A stretch of DNA of 64,000 nt from Desmodus rotundus (taxonomy: Eukaryota > Chordata > Mammalia > Chiroptera > Phyllostomidae): contig NC_071394.1 of NCBI RefSeq assembly GCF_022682495.2, positions 25,516,470 through 25,580,469 on the forward strand, read 5' to 3'. A program made the translations under genes and the position numbers. Below the pieces are notes generated by a model, which was given only the letters and a program-made list of their open reading frames with translations, ran no database searches and was not told the DNA's origin. Shown here one piece after another: positions 1-11,473 of the stretch (position 1 is the stretch's first letter; the number at the start of each line of letters is the position of its first letter).

Positions 1-103
1 CTCCTTCCAAGATGTTTGTGGAGAGGAGGGCTGCATATTTAGGGCTTCCTTCTGGGATTGGACTCAAGCTGAGGAATTAGGGGCATCGTGGATGAAAGGC
101 ACA

Positions 104-301
104 GACCGGTGATTCTCCAAGCGTGGTCCGAGGACCAGCAGGCCTCAGCATTACCTGGGAACTCATTAGAAATGCAGATTCTGGCTCCCCGCCACCCCAG
201 ACCTACTGCATCAGAAACTCCGGGGACAGGGCCAGACAGTGTCCATTTTCATAAACCCTCCCAGCTATTCTGAAGTGGAAGTTTGAGAACTACTGTTCTC
301 C
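104..301 (-). repeat. MER5A-like hAT-Charlie non-autonomous DNA transposon
   Basis: Both ends carry the family's hallmark inverted ends, 'GTGATTCTCCAAGCGTGGTC' on the left and 'GTTTGAGAACTACTG' on the right. The interior has 'ATTAGAAATGCAGATTCTGG' and 'CTACTGCATCAGAAACTC', typical of MER5A. It is old and diverged. Orientation is my judgement from memory of the consensus. Confidence 0.7.
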
Positions 302-789
302 AGAGGAGCCACTGACACTTGCCTTCACATCCAAGTTAGCAGAACAGAGCCTATAAGTAGAGAAGGCACCACGGGCAGTAGGAACGCTCAGGTTCTCCCC
401 TGAGGGTGCAGGTACACAGCTGCCATCGGGACCCTAAAACTGCCGGGGGTTGTTGGTTGGGAATAAATGCTTTCTCTGGAGAGCGGCACCAGTGTGTTGG
501 GTGCACTTCCCAGTTAGGTCTCCAACCAAGACCCTGAACCTGGGGGCAGGTTCCAGGGGATGCCCAGAAACACAGCTCTGCAGGCATGGAATTCTTACAG
601 AGCTGCCCCCTCTGCACAGGTGGGGTGTTTAAGGAGAGCTGCCTTGCAGTAGGGAAGGGATGGGGGCTAATTCTTGTTTCAACATAAGCAGAGTGGGGGC
701 TCTGCCTGAGTTTCCCATGTCATTTCTCTCCTCGGGATTTCAGCGTTGAGCTAACTGGGCTTCCTTCACCCAATTCGAGAACAGTTGCC
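302..789. other. Intergenic stretch, nothing recognised
   Basis: No ORF with protein-like composition, no repeat family I recognise, and no promoter or RNA gene signal. Confidence 0.5.
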
Positions 790-890
790 TTTGGCAAAGT
801 GGGTATGCAAAACACAGTCTATTCCTGCATTATTATGTATTAATTACTGTATTATTTTCCATATGAACAATTGTAAACCTGCTTTTGCCC
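790..890. repeat. Mariner-type MITE, decayed copy
   Basis: The interior ('TATTAATTACTGTATTATTTTCC') and right end ('AATTGTAAACCTGCTTTTGC') align with the fuller copies at 8669 and 20610. The left end has lost the segment corresponding to 'TTTACAGTTGTGAGT'. A run of TA dinucleotides follows the right end. Confidence 0.7.
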
Positions 891-2226
891 ATATATATAT
901 GGTGATAGATTTTTCATGGCTCCAAAATAATTCTGGGCCAGGATCTCAGCTGTCTCCGTCAGTAAGTAATCTTAATGAGTACTGTCTTGTGATTTATCGC
1001 CAAGTCACTTTTGTTTTTTTGCAAATATTTTCCTATAAAATATTCAAGGCTCCATCTGACTGAGCATTTGGAAGGGATTGGGTTTCCCGTAAGTGTCTAA
1101 TGCCTTCTCTAGGGTTCGGCCACAGCACTGCCAATGGCGATGCTCCTAATGGAAAGCTCTGCGCTTGGGGTGCTGGCAGTTCATCACCCCACTGAAGAGA
1201 TCTTTGCATCAGCTGGAAAAGATGCAGCAGACCTAAAATGTGTATAATTATTCTTTTAATTATAGTCCTATTTTTCTTCCTCTGTTAGAAGTCAAACAGA
1301 GGAATTAAAAAATTCCAACTATGAAAATGATATTTAGTTTAAAAAGCTATCTTAGTCCCAGCCAGAGGTTGGGGACAGAAAAGGACACCATGGGACCTGA
1401 ACAGAAAGGCTCTGTCCCCTCAGGGATGTTGGGTGAAAGCCAAGGCCTTCCAGCAAGGGGAGACAGAGGTTGGCCGGGCTGGACACCACGTGGTCCCTGC
1501 AGCAAGAACAGACTTTGCAGTCCTTTGGCAGGACCAAATGGCTTTCTCTAAATTTCTTGCTCTGGGCTGAGAGAAGCTGGTTCCAAGGACTGGTTTGCTG
1601 GCATTTACACTGGCAGAAACTGGGCTTCCTACGTCTCAAGTTTCCCAGAATGGTCTGACTTATTGACATTGCACTTTAGGATGCAAACTGAAAGCACTTG
1701 AAAAGATTGTTTATTTACCTCCTAAAAAGTTCCAGCAGCTTTACACACACACACATACACACACACACACTCCAAACTGTCTTTCTGCAAAGCGAGCACT
1801 GTATTTATATATATTACATTTTAACAAGTCTCCTTGGTTTTTCTGCCATGCATTTCTAACAGCTGTTCTGGAGGTCAAAAAAAAGCCAGCCTCTGGGCAT
1901 CCTGCAGTAGTGCAACTTAAACCCGAGCGCTCCGAACGCCCTGAAATTACATGCCACGTTGCATATATGCACATTGTCTGCCCTACAGTCAAAAGGTCGT
2001 AGCTTTCATCAGAGGGTCAAAAAGGTCCGAAAGGGTTTAAGAACTTCAGCAGGTTGTTCAAATTTAGACGCTATGGTAATAATTAATTTCTGTTGCCTGC
2101 AAATAGATAGTCCTGAAGGACCCTGACCAATGCCTCCTTGCCTAACACAACACATGTACCCCGAATCAGGCTTGTAGCCTTATTTTTGAGAAAAAAGGAA
2201 ACTTTTCAAAATAGAATTGTGTTCTT
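891..2226. other. Intergenic stretch with one CA microsatellite
   Basis: No gene or interspersed repeat recognised apart from the CA run near 1742. ORFs here are short and lack recognisable motifs. Confidence 0.45.
1742..1770. repeat. (CA)n microsatellite
   Basis: A run of CA dinucleotides with one TA interruption. It explains the Val-Cys repeat in the antisense reading frame, which is therefore not a gene. Confidence 0.95.
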
Positions 2227-2444
2227 TTTTTAAAGGCTCTTTTCTTTTAAGATTTTATTTATTTTTAGAGAGAGGGGGAGGGGGGGAGAAAAAGAGGGAA
2301 ACATCAGTGTGTGGTTGCCTCTCACACACCCCCTACTGGGGACCTGCCCTACAATCCAGGCATGTGCCCTGACTGGGAATCGAACAAGTGACCCTTTAGT
2401 TCCCAGGCTGGTACTCAATCCACTGAGCCACACCAGCCAGGGCT
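2227..2444 (-). repeat. Ves-type bat SINE with target-site duplication
   Basis: The reverse complement begins 'GCCCTGGCTGGTGTGGCTCAG', a tRNA-like Ves head, and ends in an A-rich AAATAAAATCTTAAAAG tail. It is flanked by a near-perfect 14-bp target-site duplication: AGAATTGTGTTCTT at 2213-2226 and AGAATAGTGTTCTT at 2445-2458. This shows insertion by L1-type retrotransposition. Confidence 0.93.
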
Positions 2445-2639
2445 AGAATAGTGTTCTTATACCACAACCATCATCCTAAATTCAGTTGTTAAAATTTGTC
2501 CTTGAAAGCTTTAAGGGTTTGTTTTTGTTTTTTCAATTAAAAGAGAAAAAAACATTACAGATAAAATTTAAGTCCTCCTGGTTCCTGGTTAATTTACTTT
2601 TCCAAAAGTAACTAAAATGATGAATTTAGCATGTATCCC

Positions 2640-3060
2640 ATATGTCCCTTCAGCTCATTGTTTAAAGCTTGTACATATATTTAGCCCTGAACAATATATA
2701 GTATCGCTTTGATATCTTTAAATGGTATCATTCTGAATGCATCATTCTGCAACTTGTTTTCTTCACTCAAAATAATACCTTTGAAGGCGATCCATATTGA
2801 TATACGAAAACCTAGTTCATGCCTTTGCATTTGCTACTTTGTATTTTAACATTTAAATACACCCCATTTTACTTATTCATCATGGATAAGCATTCAGGTT
2901 TTTTTTATTCCTTGACCTTACAAACAGTGCAGCCACACACCTCCCTGAGCAAGTCTGCTTGTGTGAGTGTCTTCCTGGAGCGGACACCTAGAAGCAGAAC
3001 TGCTGGGCCACAGAGCCGGTGCATCTTCATATTTAATAAGCACCACCAAACAAGGTCACC
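2640..3060 (-). repeat. L1 LINE 3' fragment, old
   Basis: The text resembles the complement of an L1M 3' region, with 'TTACTTATTCATCATGGATA' and 'AGCAGAACTGCTGGGCCACA'. All frames are broken. It is a relic, not a source of protein. Confidence 0.65.
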
Positions 3061-3584
3061 AAAGGTTTCCCTCCTCCAGCAGCCCCTGACACGTCAGGGA
3101 TATTTTCCGCTGGGGCTCAAATGCAAGTGCACGGTGACCCGAGGCCACCTGCCTCCTTTCACCTTTCCTTGTGCAGACAGCTACTCCCCAAGCACGGAGA
3201 TGAGGGCCCCAAAGTAAAGGCTTTGGTGGGACTACCTTTCCCAAACTGTTTTCAATCCATGGGCCACTGGTAACTTGCTGTGGCCTATGCTGTGGGGTTG
3301 TGCCCCAGCCAATCGTTAAGACTCTTAGTGTCTGCTTCTCCTGACCTGATAGAACAACTGGAAGCGCTTCATCTACTAATACCTGGGCCCTACCCTGACC
3401 CTACCCGGGGTCCTGACACTGATCACCTTGTTCCCCAAGGTCAATCTTGCTGCTTCGTTTGGTTTGTCCTTTCATTTACATGAGAATTTCTTAAGCACCT
3501 GGGTGAGGGGGTGCAGACATAAACCAGACAATAGAGTAATTGCCCTCTGCAGAGGGCGGGCAGGTGGAGTTTAGGTTCTTATCT
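3061..3584. other. Intergenic stretch, nothing recognised
   Basis: No coding, RNA or repeat signal that I can support. Confidence 0.4.
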
Positions 3585-3735
3585 CCACCAGTCCTTCCAA
3601 CAGGTCTATGAAGTAGGTACTATTATTATCTACTTTTGACTTGGCAGGAAATTGAAGCCTGGAGTTCAGGGTGATCTCACTTGCCCAGGCAAAGCTGGAA
3701 TCCCAGCCTCCGTCACCTCCAGACACCAGGTCTGA
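3585..3735 (+). repeat. MIR SINE fragment
   Basis: MIR-like core: 'ATGAAGTAGGTACTATTATT' followed by a region corresponding to 'gaaactgaggcncagagag' and 'CTCACTTGCCCAGGCAAAGC'. Confidence 0.6.
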
Positions 3736-4235
3736 GGAAAGTAAGAGGAGTGCTCTGCAGAGCTGCAGTGAGAGGTCAATGGTGAAGGGCATCAGAGGAG
3801 AATCTAGAAAGGAAGTGACATTAGGAATGGGCTAGAAGGCTGTTACATATTTTAATGGGATTGGGGGGAAGGGGAGAGGATGCACAAAGGCCCAAGGGGG
3901 AAGGAGCAGAATATGTAGAAAACTGTCGGCAGGGAGTACGACATAAACCAGGAAAACAAGTCGGGCCTTGAATGATAAGTGAGGGCATTTTAACCTAATT
4001 CGGTGGAGAGGATGAGTCACTTTGGGCTTTTGAGCTGCAGAGTGATGCGATCAGAGCAGGAAGCAATAAAGAGAATTGAATTGTCGGGAAGAGCAGGGAA
4101 GCAGGGAGGCCTGCTAGGAGGTGAGGGAGACATGGGACTGGATTTTGAGAAGCTGACCATAATCTAGTACTTTGGGGAAGATCTGAATTTTGTGGTGGAA
4201 AGAAGAATCACTTATGATTCCATTACCTGTTTGGA
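3736..4235. repeat. Ancient interspersed repeat, family not resolved
   Basis: Text such as 'GATGCACAAAGGCCCAAGGG' and 'GAGTGATGCGATCAGAGCAG' is typical of an old mammal-wide repeat that also seems present near 36610-36900. I do not commit to a family name. Confidence 0.4.
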
Positions 4236-4365
4236 AGCCTCTTTCCACTGGAAGCTGGAGTTCCCTGAGGTCAGGGTCCTTACTAGCTTTTCACCATCAT
4301 AAACTCTAGGCCTGGCTCAGTGCTAGGCATATGGATGATACTCAAGAAATATTTGTTGAGTAACA
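4236..4365 (+). repeat. L2 LINE 3' end fragment
   Basis: Contains 'TTCCCTGAGGTCAGGGTCCT', then 'GGCCTGGCTCAGTGCTAGGC', then 'CTCAAGAAATATTTGTTGAG', the usual order at the L2 3' end. Confidence 0.75.
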
Positions 4366-4599
4366 AAGTTAGGGACCCGAGGTGCAAAAAGCATTATGAA
4401 AGGAAAACATGCTTAGAGAAAGAAGAAAGGAAATTAACACAGGAAGGATAAAAGAGGTTGAGATATAAGAAAAAGCCTGTAAGATAGGATGATTGGTGAT
4501 GGATAAAGCTAGAATATTTTAAGAGTTTTTCTAAAAAATAAGCTTTTTTTAAAAAGAAAGAAAAACGTATATACAGAATGTATATATCGTACACATGTC

Positions 4600-6015
4600 G
4601 CCTAATGAATTATCACAGATTGTAACCACCTTTTCGATCAAACACCAGAATATTCCCAGCATATCCGAAGTCCCTCAAATTCCTTCTCTGTCATATACCC
4701 CAACCACCTGGAGGAAATCGCCATCCTGACTTCTGATATCATAGATTAGCTTTGCCCATAGTGAGTTTTTTGAGTCAAACACTATATATTCAGTTGTGTC
4801 CAGCTTCTTTTGCTCAAAATTTTCTTTGAGAAATTCATCTTCCTGGCTGCATGTAGCGGTTTGTTCATTGCGTTGCCATATAGTATTCCATAGTGTGAAT
4901 CTACCGAGTTATTTAGATGCTCAACTATTGATGGACATTCAGCTTGCTTCCTGGTTTTCACTATTAATAAAGTAGCTACAAACTTTCTTACATACATCTT
5001 TCTGTATACCCACAGAATTCCTTTACATTGTGTACATAAGTAGAAATGAAATTGCTGGAATATAGGGTGTGACTATATTAAACTTTAGTCAACACCATTG
5101 TGGGGAAGGAAAAATAAATTTCTTCCTACCCTTCTAAGTTCTTTTGACTGAGCTAATCCAATTAAACGAGACAGATTAGCTGGAGAAAATGACCAAATGT
5201 ATTACTTAGGTACCTATGGAGTTCCATAAGAATGAGACACAATGGAGTTGAGGCTTATATGCCACCTTGAGCTAAGGACAAAGTGGCAGTTGTGGTTTGG
5301 GACATCAAAGGGCAGGAAGGAAATGAACAGGAGATGAAAAAGCAAATGTTCGGTAAGTAAGTGTTTGTTTGTTGGGCCATCTCTAACAGTGGAACACAGA
5401 GAGGACTTTGCTGGGCTCCTCCCCATCTATCATACCTAGTTCGTACTAAACTGTAGGTGGCTATAATGATACCTCCCTTCCTGGAGCCAGTCGTCAGTAG
5501 AAATTCTTTCAGGCAGTTAGGAGAAAGGTCAAAGATTTTTCCAGAGTCTTTGGTTTCTTAAAAATAACCAGCTTATAACAATCAATATCCCAACAGGCAT
5601 ATTTTAGGGTGGCAATCTCTGCTTTTCCTCACCAAACAGTTTTCCAAAGTGATTGATTTTATTTATACTCCATCCAACAACTGTGCTTTAAAACTGTTCC
5701 ACATTTTTCTCTAGAAAAGATTAATAGTGCTTTCTATGTTTTTGAGAAATCTTGCCCAATTTCTAGCAGATTTATTGTTTTATCTTTCACATTTAGATCT
5801 ACGTCTTGGAGTTGATGTCTATGTATGTCGTGAAGTACGGGTCAAAGTTTATGTTTATTCCATGTGGACCTCCCATTGGCCCAGTGCCACTTATTTAAAA
5901 AGACTGTCCTTTCCCCATTGTTCTGCAGAACCATCTCGATCATATATTATGTATCTGTATTTGTGAAGTCGGATTTTAGAACCTTCTGTTATAGAATTTG
6001 GACTGCCATTTACCC
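4600..6015 (-). repeat. L1 LINE 3' relic interrupted by an LTR-like insertion
   Basis: The left part has 'GCCATATAGTATTCCATAGT' and 'TTGATGGACATTCAGCTTGC'; the right part has 'ACAGTTTTCCAAAGTGATTG'. Both are complement-strand L1M 3' sequence. The right part continues the left across an insertion at about 5099-5613. No open frame survives. Confidence 0.65.
5099..5613. mobile_element. Probable solo ERV LTR inside an L1 relic
   Basis: The segment starts TGTGGGG and ends GGTGGCA (the TG...CA termini of LTRs) and separates two collinear L1 halves. The interior includes 'CTAATCCAATTAAACGAGAC'. I recognise the style of an ERVL-type LTR but not the family, and I see no clean target-site duplication. 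Confidence 0.4.
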
Positions 6016-7149
6016 AGACCTATAACTTTTCTTCTTCTTCCAAGAAGTAGATATTAGTGATCAGTCATTTACCCAATTTGCAGTGAATACTGAGATTCAT
6101 AATGAATGTTGCGCTTTGTGATCCTACAGAGAATTCTGTGTCCTTCCTCTGTATGATTCTGTGGAGAGGTGGCCAAAAATGGAGTCGAGTGAGATCTAGG
6201 AAGCAGAATAAAGCAGGCACCATGACAGTCTAAAGGAGTAAGTATAAATAAATTCATTCACGTTGGTCAGAGGTGGCGAGACAGACGCAGGCGTGCCAGC
6301 AGGTTCTGGTTTGCCCTCATTTCTTCCTGCCTGCCTGCTCCTCCAGCAGCAGCCACCCAGGGCTGCCAGCAGATGCTCTGCTGAGAAGCACAGAGGCATC
6401 ATCATGAAGAGCCAACAATCCCCCCTGGATGTCTACCCCCAAGCCCCTCCCAATCCTCCTCCAGCAGCTGGATGTGCCTAGGTCCCAGATTTCCCTGAAA
6501 GTCAGAGCTGGCTGGTGACTTTTCTCTGATGCTTCAACTCCTCTTCCCAGACCTTTATTTCCCCAGCTCTTTCCGAAATTATGTAAGGTCCATTTCCTCT
6601 AATAAATTCCTTATCCCATAATTCATAATGGCTCTGCTTCCCTGATGGAGTCCTGACTGATATGCACATGTTGAAATCATCAACACGATGTAACAGTGGC
6701 AAGTCTTAAAACTGCACAGTGGTAAAATGTGCAACAGATGGAAAACCAACTGAGGAACTGCATAATGGGATTCTGGGCTGACAACTTGGCAACATGACCG
6801 TGTTACTGATTTTGAATTGAAGACCTTGAAGCTGGTTGATTGACCTCTTGGCTCGTCCTTCCTCTACCCCATTCCTAGCTTCTTTGGATCATTCCTTCCA
6901 TATGCCATGTCTATCTTTCCCTCCACATCAAAAACTCACACGGGGACTTGTCTTGTGCATCTTTACATTCCTCTTTGCCAGGAGGGAAGGGCAAGCCCTG
7001 TGGCACAAGAATGTGAGTGGAGAGCAACTGGGAGGCGTGGTTAGCTCCGGCTGGTGGAGCTCACAGATGTGTCTGTGAGTGTGCTGGCACATGGCTCAGG
7101 CCCAAATGACCAAACAGGACCCCAAATGGGAAGGAAGGGAGGGAACAAA
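6016..7149. other. Intergenic stretch, little recognised
   Basis: Around 6540-6665 the text ('ATGGAGTCCTGACTGATATG') resembles the end of an old repeat, unresolved. There is no supported gene. Confidence 0.4.
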
Positions 7150-7325
7150 TAAGAATAGGTAACATTTTTCTGTGGATTATGTGCCAAGTACTGTGTTAAG
7201 TAAGGACTTTACACATTAACTCACTCATTCTCACTCATGCTCATTCTACAAAGCAAGCATCATACTATAATATCCTCATTTACAAATGGGGAAACTGGGA
7301 ATCAGAGTGACTACAAAACTAAACC
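7150..7325 (+). repeat. MIR SINE
   Basis: Shows the MIR order: 'TATGTGCCAAGTACTGTGTT', then 'ACACATTAACTCACTCATTC', then 'TCATTTACAAATGGGGAAAC'. Confidence 0.85.
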
Positions 7326-7634
7326 ATCACCACATCCCCCTACTAATGAATATCCAGACAAAAACTAGGGGTGGGGGTTGATTTGGCTTCAAATTGAAGA
7401 ATTTAAGAAGGGCCTTTCTTTAGGAATGGTAATTTTAAAAATTTGGTGTTTTAAAATGAAACTTGAGTACGCAAGGAAGGCCTGGAAAATGGGAGGAATG
7501 TGTATATGAGAGTTGGGGGATGTTGTTTCATTTTCTCCTAGAGAAAGGGAAAGAGGCAAGAAGAGAAAAGAAGTTGGAGGTAACGTTACCTGGCAGAGGC
7601 TGCAGAAATGGCTGAAGGAGGTTTCCATATGACT
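7326..7634. other. Intergenic stretch, purine-rich
   Basis: Purine-rich + strand with no protein or RNA gene that I can support. Confidence 0.4.
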
Positions 7635-7905
7635 TCATACATATGTGGAATCTAATGAACACACGGAATTAACACGCAAAACAGAGACAGACTCATAGAT
7701 AGAGGGCAGGCTGACAGCTGTGGAGGGGCATCGTGGGGGTGGCGGGATGGAGCAAGAAAGGAGAAAGACTGACTCATGGACAGGAACAGCAGTGTGGTGA
7801 TCGGGGGTGTGGAGGTGGGAGAGGATATAATGGGGATAAATGGTAGGGGGGAAAATACATACAAAGAAATTATTTAAAAAATAAATTTAAAAAAAATTTT
7901 AAATT
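7635..7905 (+). repeat. L1 LINE 3' end fragment with A/T-rich tail
   Basis: 'TATGTGGAATCTAATGAACA', then 'ACAGAGACAGACTCATAGAT', then a G-rich segment, then an AAATAAATTTAAAAAA tail. This is the usual order at a mammalian L1 3' end (end of ORF2, G-rich 3' UTR, poly(A)). Confidence 0.65.
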
Positions 7906-8668
7906 TAAAAATTTTAAGAAAACATAAAACGTTAAAAAGGAGGCCAGAAAGGATGGCTAATGTTTACTTTTAACTTGTCTGATTTTCTGTGATGCAAATC
8001 TCTCCATCTTCCTGAAATTTTAGTAAAAATAAAGTTGGCCACACACACAAAGATGTGTCAGTGTGAATATATAGAAAATAAGGAAATGGTTGAGTCTCAG
8101 GTTTATACAACATGGCCAGATGAACCCTAAGCTGAACTAATCCACAGAAGCAGCAGGTCAGCCAAGAGTTAACCCAGAATGCAGGTTCCCCCAGGAACCT
8201 ATAGACGTCTCAGAGAAGGCCCCGGGTTCTCCAGAGTCTGTGGAAGGGTGTATGAGAGATAATCCTGCCCAGATCTTAAGGGACAAGAAGGCTTCAGCTG
8301 GCACTCCCATTATTTAAGGTACGGGGCGAGTGAACCCGGAGGCAGGTGGTATGAGCTGAACCCTGGGAAGGGCCAGCGTGTGACATGCCTGGAGAGTGGG
8401 GCCAGAGTGGACCCTTTGGTGGGGGTTGAGTTGGGAAAGATACAGCCCCAATTCTCATGGAATCCAACATCTATTTGGGGACTTAAAAATGCACAAATGC
8501 AGGAAAAGTTAGGGGAGAATAAGAGACCGATTCAAAATCAGTGGGCAGGGGATCCCTATCAAAGTCTACTCTCCATTTAGACTTCGTTATTTTCAATGGC
8601 ATTTGGTAGTGAGGCTTTTGAAAATAGGAAAAACAGTGTTTAAGTTCACCGGCCTTAATGTATATATA
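7906..8668. other. Intergenic stretch, nothing recognised
   Basis: Short ORFs without motifs. No repeat I can name. Confidence 0.4.
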
Positions 8669-8798
8669 CAGGGTGGGGCAAACGTAGGTTTACAGTTGTG
8701 AGTACACAAAACACAGAATTTATTCTTGCATTAGTATTATACAAGAATAAATATTGTATTATTTTCCATACAAACAACTGTAAACCTACTTCTGCCTG
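8669..8798. mobile_element. Mariner-type MITE, 130 bp, TA-flanked
   Basis: Begins 'CAGGGTGGGGCAAACGTAGG' and ends 'AACTGTAAACCTACTTCTGC' plus CTG, so the ends are inverted repeats of about 35 bp. TA flanks both sides (8667-8668 and 8799-8800), the Tc1/mariner target duplication. There is no transposase frame, so it is non-autonomous. A short deletion affects the right terminus (CCACC lost relative to the copy at 20610). Confidence 0.85.
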
Positions 8799-9999
8799 TA
8801 CAGCATGGACAAACACACCCGCCATCTGCCATCTTCCCCTACACTCCCCTCAAATCCCACCCTGTGAGCTGTCCCTCCACCCTCACGAATCTCGGTCAAA
8901 ATTAGTAAGAAACACAGAAATTCATAACCTTTTGATCAGGGGCTTCATTATTCTGAAATATTTTTACCTTTGGAAATGTTCTAGAACTGGATGCTACCTA
9001 ATCTCTCCATGTTCGTGGTCTCTTAGGAATGCCTAAGTCGACAAATGTTTATAGTGCGTGGACCACGCCATGCACGGGGGTTCCAGGAGGGCCGAGGGCC
9101 GAGACCCAGACCCACCCTTGATGGGCACAGTGACTGACTAGAACCAGACAAGACTTTTAAATGTGTAACGACCTGGCCAAGCAGGGTCTCAGTGAAACAG
9201 TAAACATTTGAACTTCATAACGATCTCTTCCCCACTTAACCCTCTTTCCTCTTGGTGCCTTTCCTTGTCGAAGGGTTTTTGTTCAATATCAAAATATCAG
9301 GGTTGTTCTTGCTCTTAAGAGATCCTTCAATAGGACTTCGTGTTTTTCAAAAGAAGAGAGATGTACGAATCCAGTAACTACACGAGACAGGGTGATGGGC
9401 ACCACAAAGCTACTGGCGTGCCTCAAGTTGAGCGACAGAAATTGATTTTTCAGGCTTAATGAAGCCTGAAGCCCATGAATACCCCCTCCCCAAACCACCA
9501 TGTATTGTAGGAGAGGAAAGCCAATGACCTAAAATAATGAAAACTGCTAAATGGCAGCTTAGGATTTGGTGAGAAACATTGAATCCTCCAAGGCAGTTAG
9601 TGGCAAAATTAACCGCAAAGAGCTAATACCTGTCCATCTCTCTCCTGGAAGAGCAGCTAATGAGGATTTCCTCTTGCCTGAAGGCTGCTTTTGGAAATGA
9701 GGGCTGGCTCTGCCCCTCCCAGGTGAAGCACTCCCCAATTCCTTGTGCTTAGTACTGACTCCTCGGCAGGGACCTCTCCCTGTGTCGTCACTCTGCTCCT
9801 TAAAATCACCTCCTGTTCCAGGCTCACTGAACGTCACTGCCTTTCCCAAGATTTGTGACACTTCCCAGGGGCCTCGTGGCCTCCACCATCATGTGGATCA
9901 GCTTGCTGCCTTCAAGTGTAGCCCCTGCGTATTAGACTCCATCAACCCAGACCTGAAACTCTGCCCCTTTCCGGAATTACCATTAGAAGTCTCTCACAC

Positions 10000-10002
<3 letters not shown>
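8799..10002. other. Intergenic stretch, nothing recognised
   Basis: No supported gene. The frame crossing 9743-10240 includes a TG microsatellite and is not coding. Confidence 0.4.
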
Positions 10003-10040
<38 letters not shown>

Positions 10041-10052
10041 TGTCTGTGTGTA
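10003..10052. repeat. (TG)n microsatellite
   Basis: A run of GT dinucleotides with a CG-containing interruption near its right end ('GTGTGCGCGTGTCTGTGTG'). Confidence 0.95.
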
Positions 10053-10904
10053 TGTACAGGGCAGGGGCAGTTCATCAGAGGTTTGGTGAGAGGGGCCTCA
10101 CTCAGCACACAGCATGGAACATAATAGCACCGAGACCTCCTCTCACAAGTCTTTCAGGCACCTGCATGTCGCCAGTCTCCCGCTCCCTCTCCTACCTCCT
10201 CTCTCCTCTCTCCTCCCTTCCCGTGTGTGGCACAATTTAGTTCTCCTCAGCTCTAGGCCTGCCCTGCAGAGCTAAGCCCTTGATTAAAATACCCAGATTA
10301 AGTTCTTAGACAAAGGCCGTCTTTCTCCCATGCAGTATGTAGTGTGGTTATTTTCAAGTGTGCCCCAGGATCGCTGATACTCTCCCGTCAAAGGGTGGCA
10401 TCTGATGCCCCTCCCTCTTCCGTGTGGGCCGACCTGAGTGACTCATTTTCAAGGAATAAATTCAGTCCTTGGCAGGAGTGAGTTAGGTGTGGCAGAAGTA
10501 ATGTGAGACTTCCCAGGTGGGCACATAAAAGGCACAATGACTTCCTCCTCTCTCTCAGATCACTCACCCTGGGCAAGCCACCTGCCATGTCACCAGGATA
10601 CCCAAGCGGGTTCAGAAACCCAGAGAAACTTCTCTTCTCTTCTTCCATTGTTAATTTTTCCCACCAAACATGGCTCTGGGTCAGATGCAGTGTGGTAGGG
10701 ATAAAGGGGTGGTTCTGGGTCACAACAGGGGCAGACCCGAGGCAACCAAGTGCAGCGGAGAAGGGCACGGGCTCTGCAGTGCCAGCGCCACCTTTTATTA
10801 CCAGCCCTTCCAAGCTTCCCATAAAACTGGGTGTTACAATATCTCCCTGAGGGAGACGCTGTGAAGGGTGTAAGTGGATCGAGGCATGGACAAGCGTGGT
10901 GTTA
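10053..10904. other. Intergenic stretch, nothing recognised
   Basis: A long antisense open frame (230 codons, 10388-11080) crosses this region but runs on into MIR and LTR sequence. It has no recognisable domain. Confidence 0.4.
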
Positions 10905-11055
10905 GCCCTGGCCCGATGTAAGCACTCCCTTGGTGCGTGGTGAGAACGATGAGGATGATGCTGATGATTAGCTGAGCACAAACCGTGTGTCGGGCTCTGC
11001 GGTAGCTGTACTACACACATTATCACATCATTTGTAACACCGAGCAACTCAACAG
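10905..11055 (+). repeat. MIR SINE fragment
   Basis: 'GATTAGCTGAGCACAAACCG' followed by 'CTACACACATTATCACATCA' matches the MIR layout. Confidence 0.6.
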
Positions 11056-11066
11056 GGCTGATCAGT

Positions 11067-11473
11067 TGTAGTGTTTGCACAGCATCCCCCTAAAAGATAT
11101 GTCTGAATCATAAACCCAGGTACCTGTGCATGTCACCTTATCTGGAAATAGGATATTTCAGATGTAATTAAAGATCTTGGGATGAGATCACTCTTGACTT
11201 AAAGGAGGCCCTGAATGCAATGGTGTCTTCAGAGGGAATGGAGAAGAGACGCAGTGAAGAAGGCCACGTGAAGATGGAGGCAGGGAATGGAGTGCTGTTG
11301 CTACAGGCCAAGGAAGACCAGGACTGGGAGGGCCCATGGAGCCTTTGGAGGGTGCATGGCCTTGCTGACACCGCAATTCTGTACTTCTGGCCTCTAGACT
11401 TATGGAGAAAGTTAATTTCTATTGTTTTAAGCCAAGTGTGTGATTATTTGTTAGAGCAACCTTAGGAAACTAA
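11067..11473 (+). mobile_element. MLT1-type (ERVL-MaLR) solo LTR
   Basis: Reads in MLT1 order from a TG start: 'CCCCTAAAAGATATGTCTGA', 'CACCTTATCTGGAAATAGGA', 'GGCCACGTGAAGATGGAGGC', 'CTATTGTTTTAAGCCAAGTG' and 'CTTAGGAAACTAATA'. There is no internal retroviral sequence beside it. Confidence 0.88.

Noticed and set aside
9743..10240. 165-codon frame with a Val-Cys run
   Set aside because: The run is the translation of a TG microsatellite; the flanks show no protein-like features.
10388..11080. Longest open frame in the window, 230 codons on the minus strand
   Set aside because: It runs across MIR-like sequence and the start of an MLT1 LTR, has no domain, and overlaps sense frames of similar quality.
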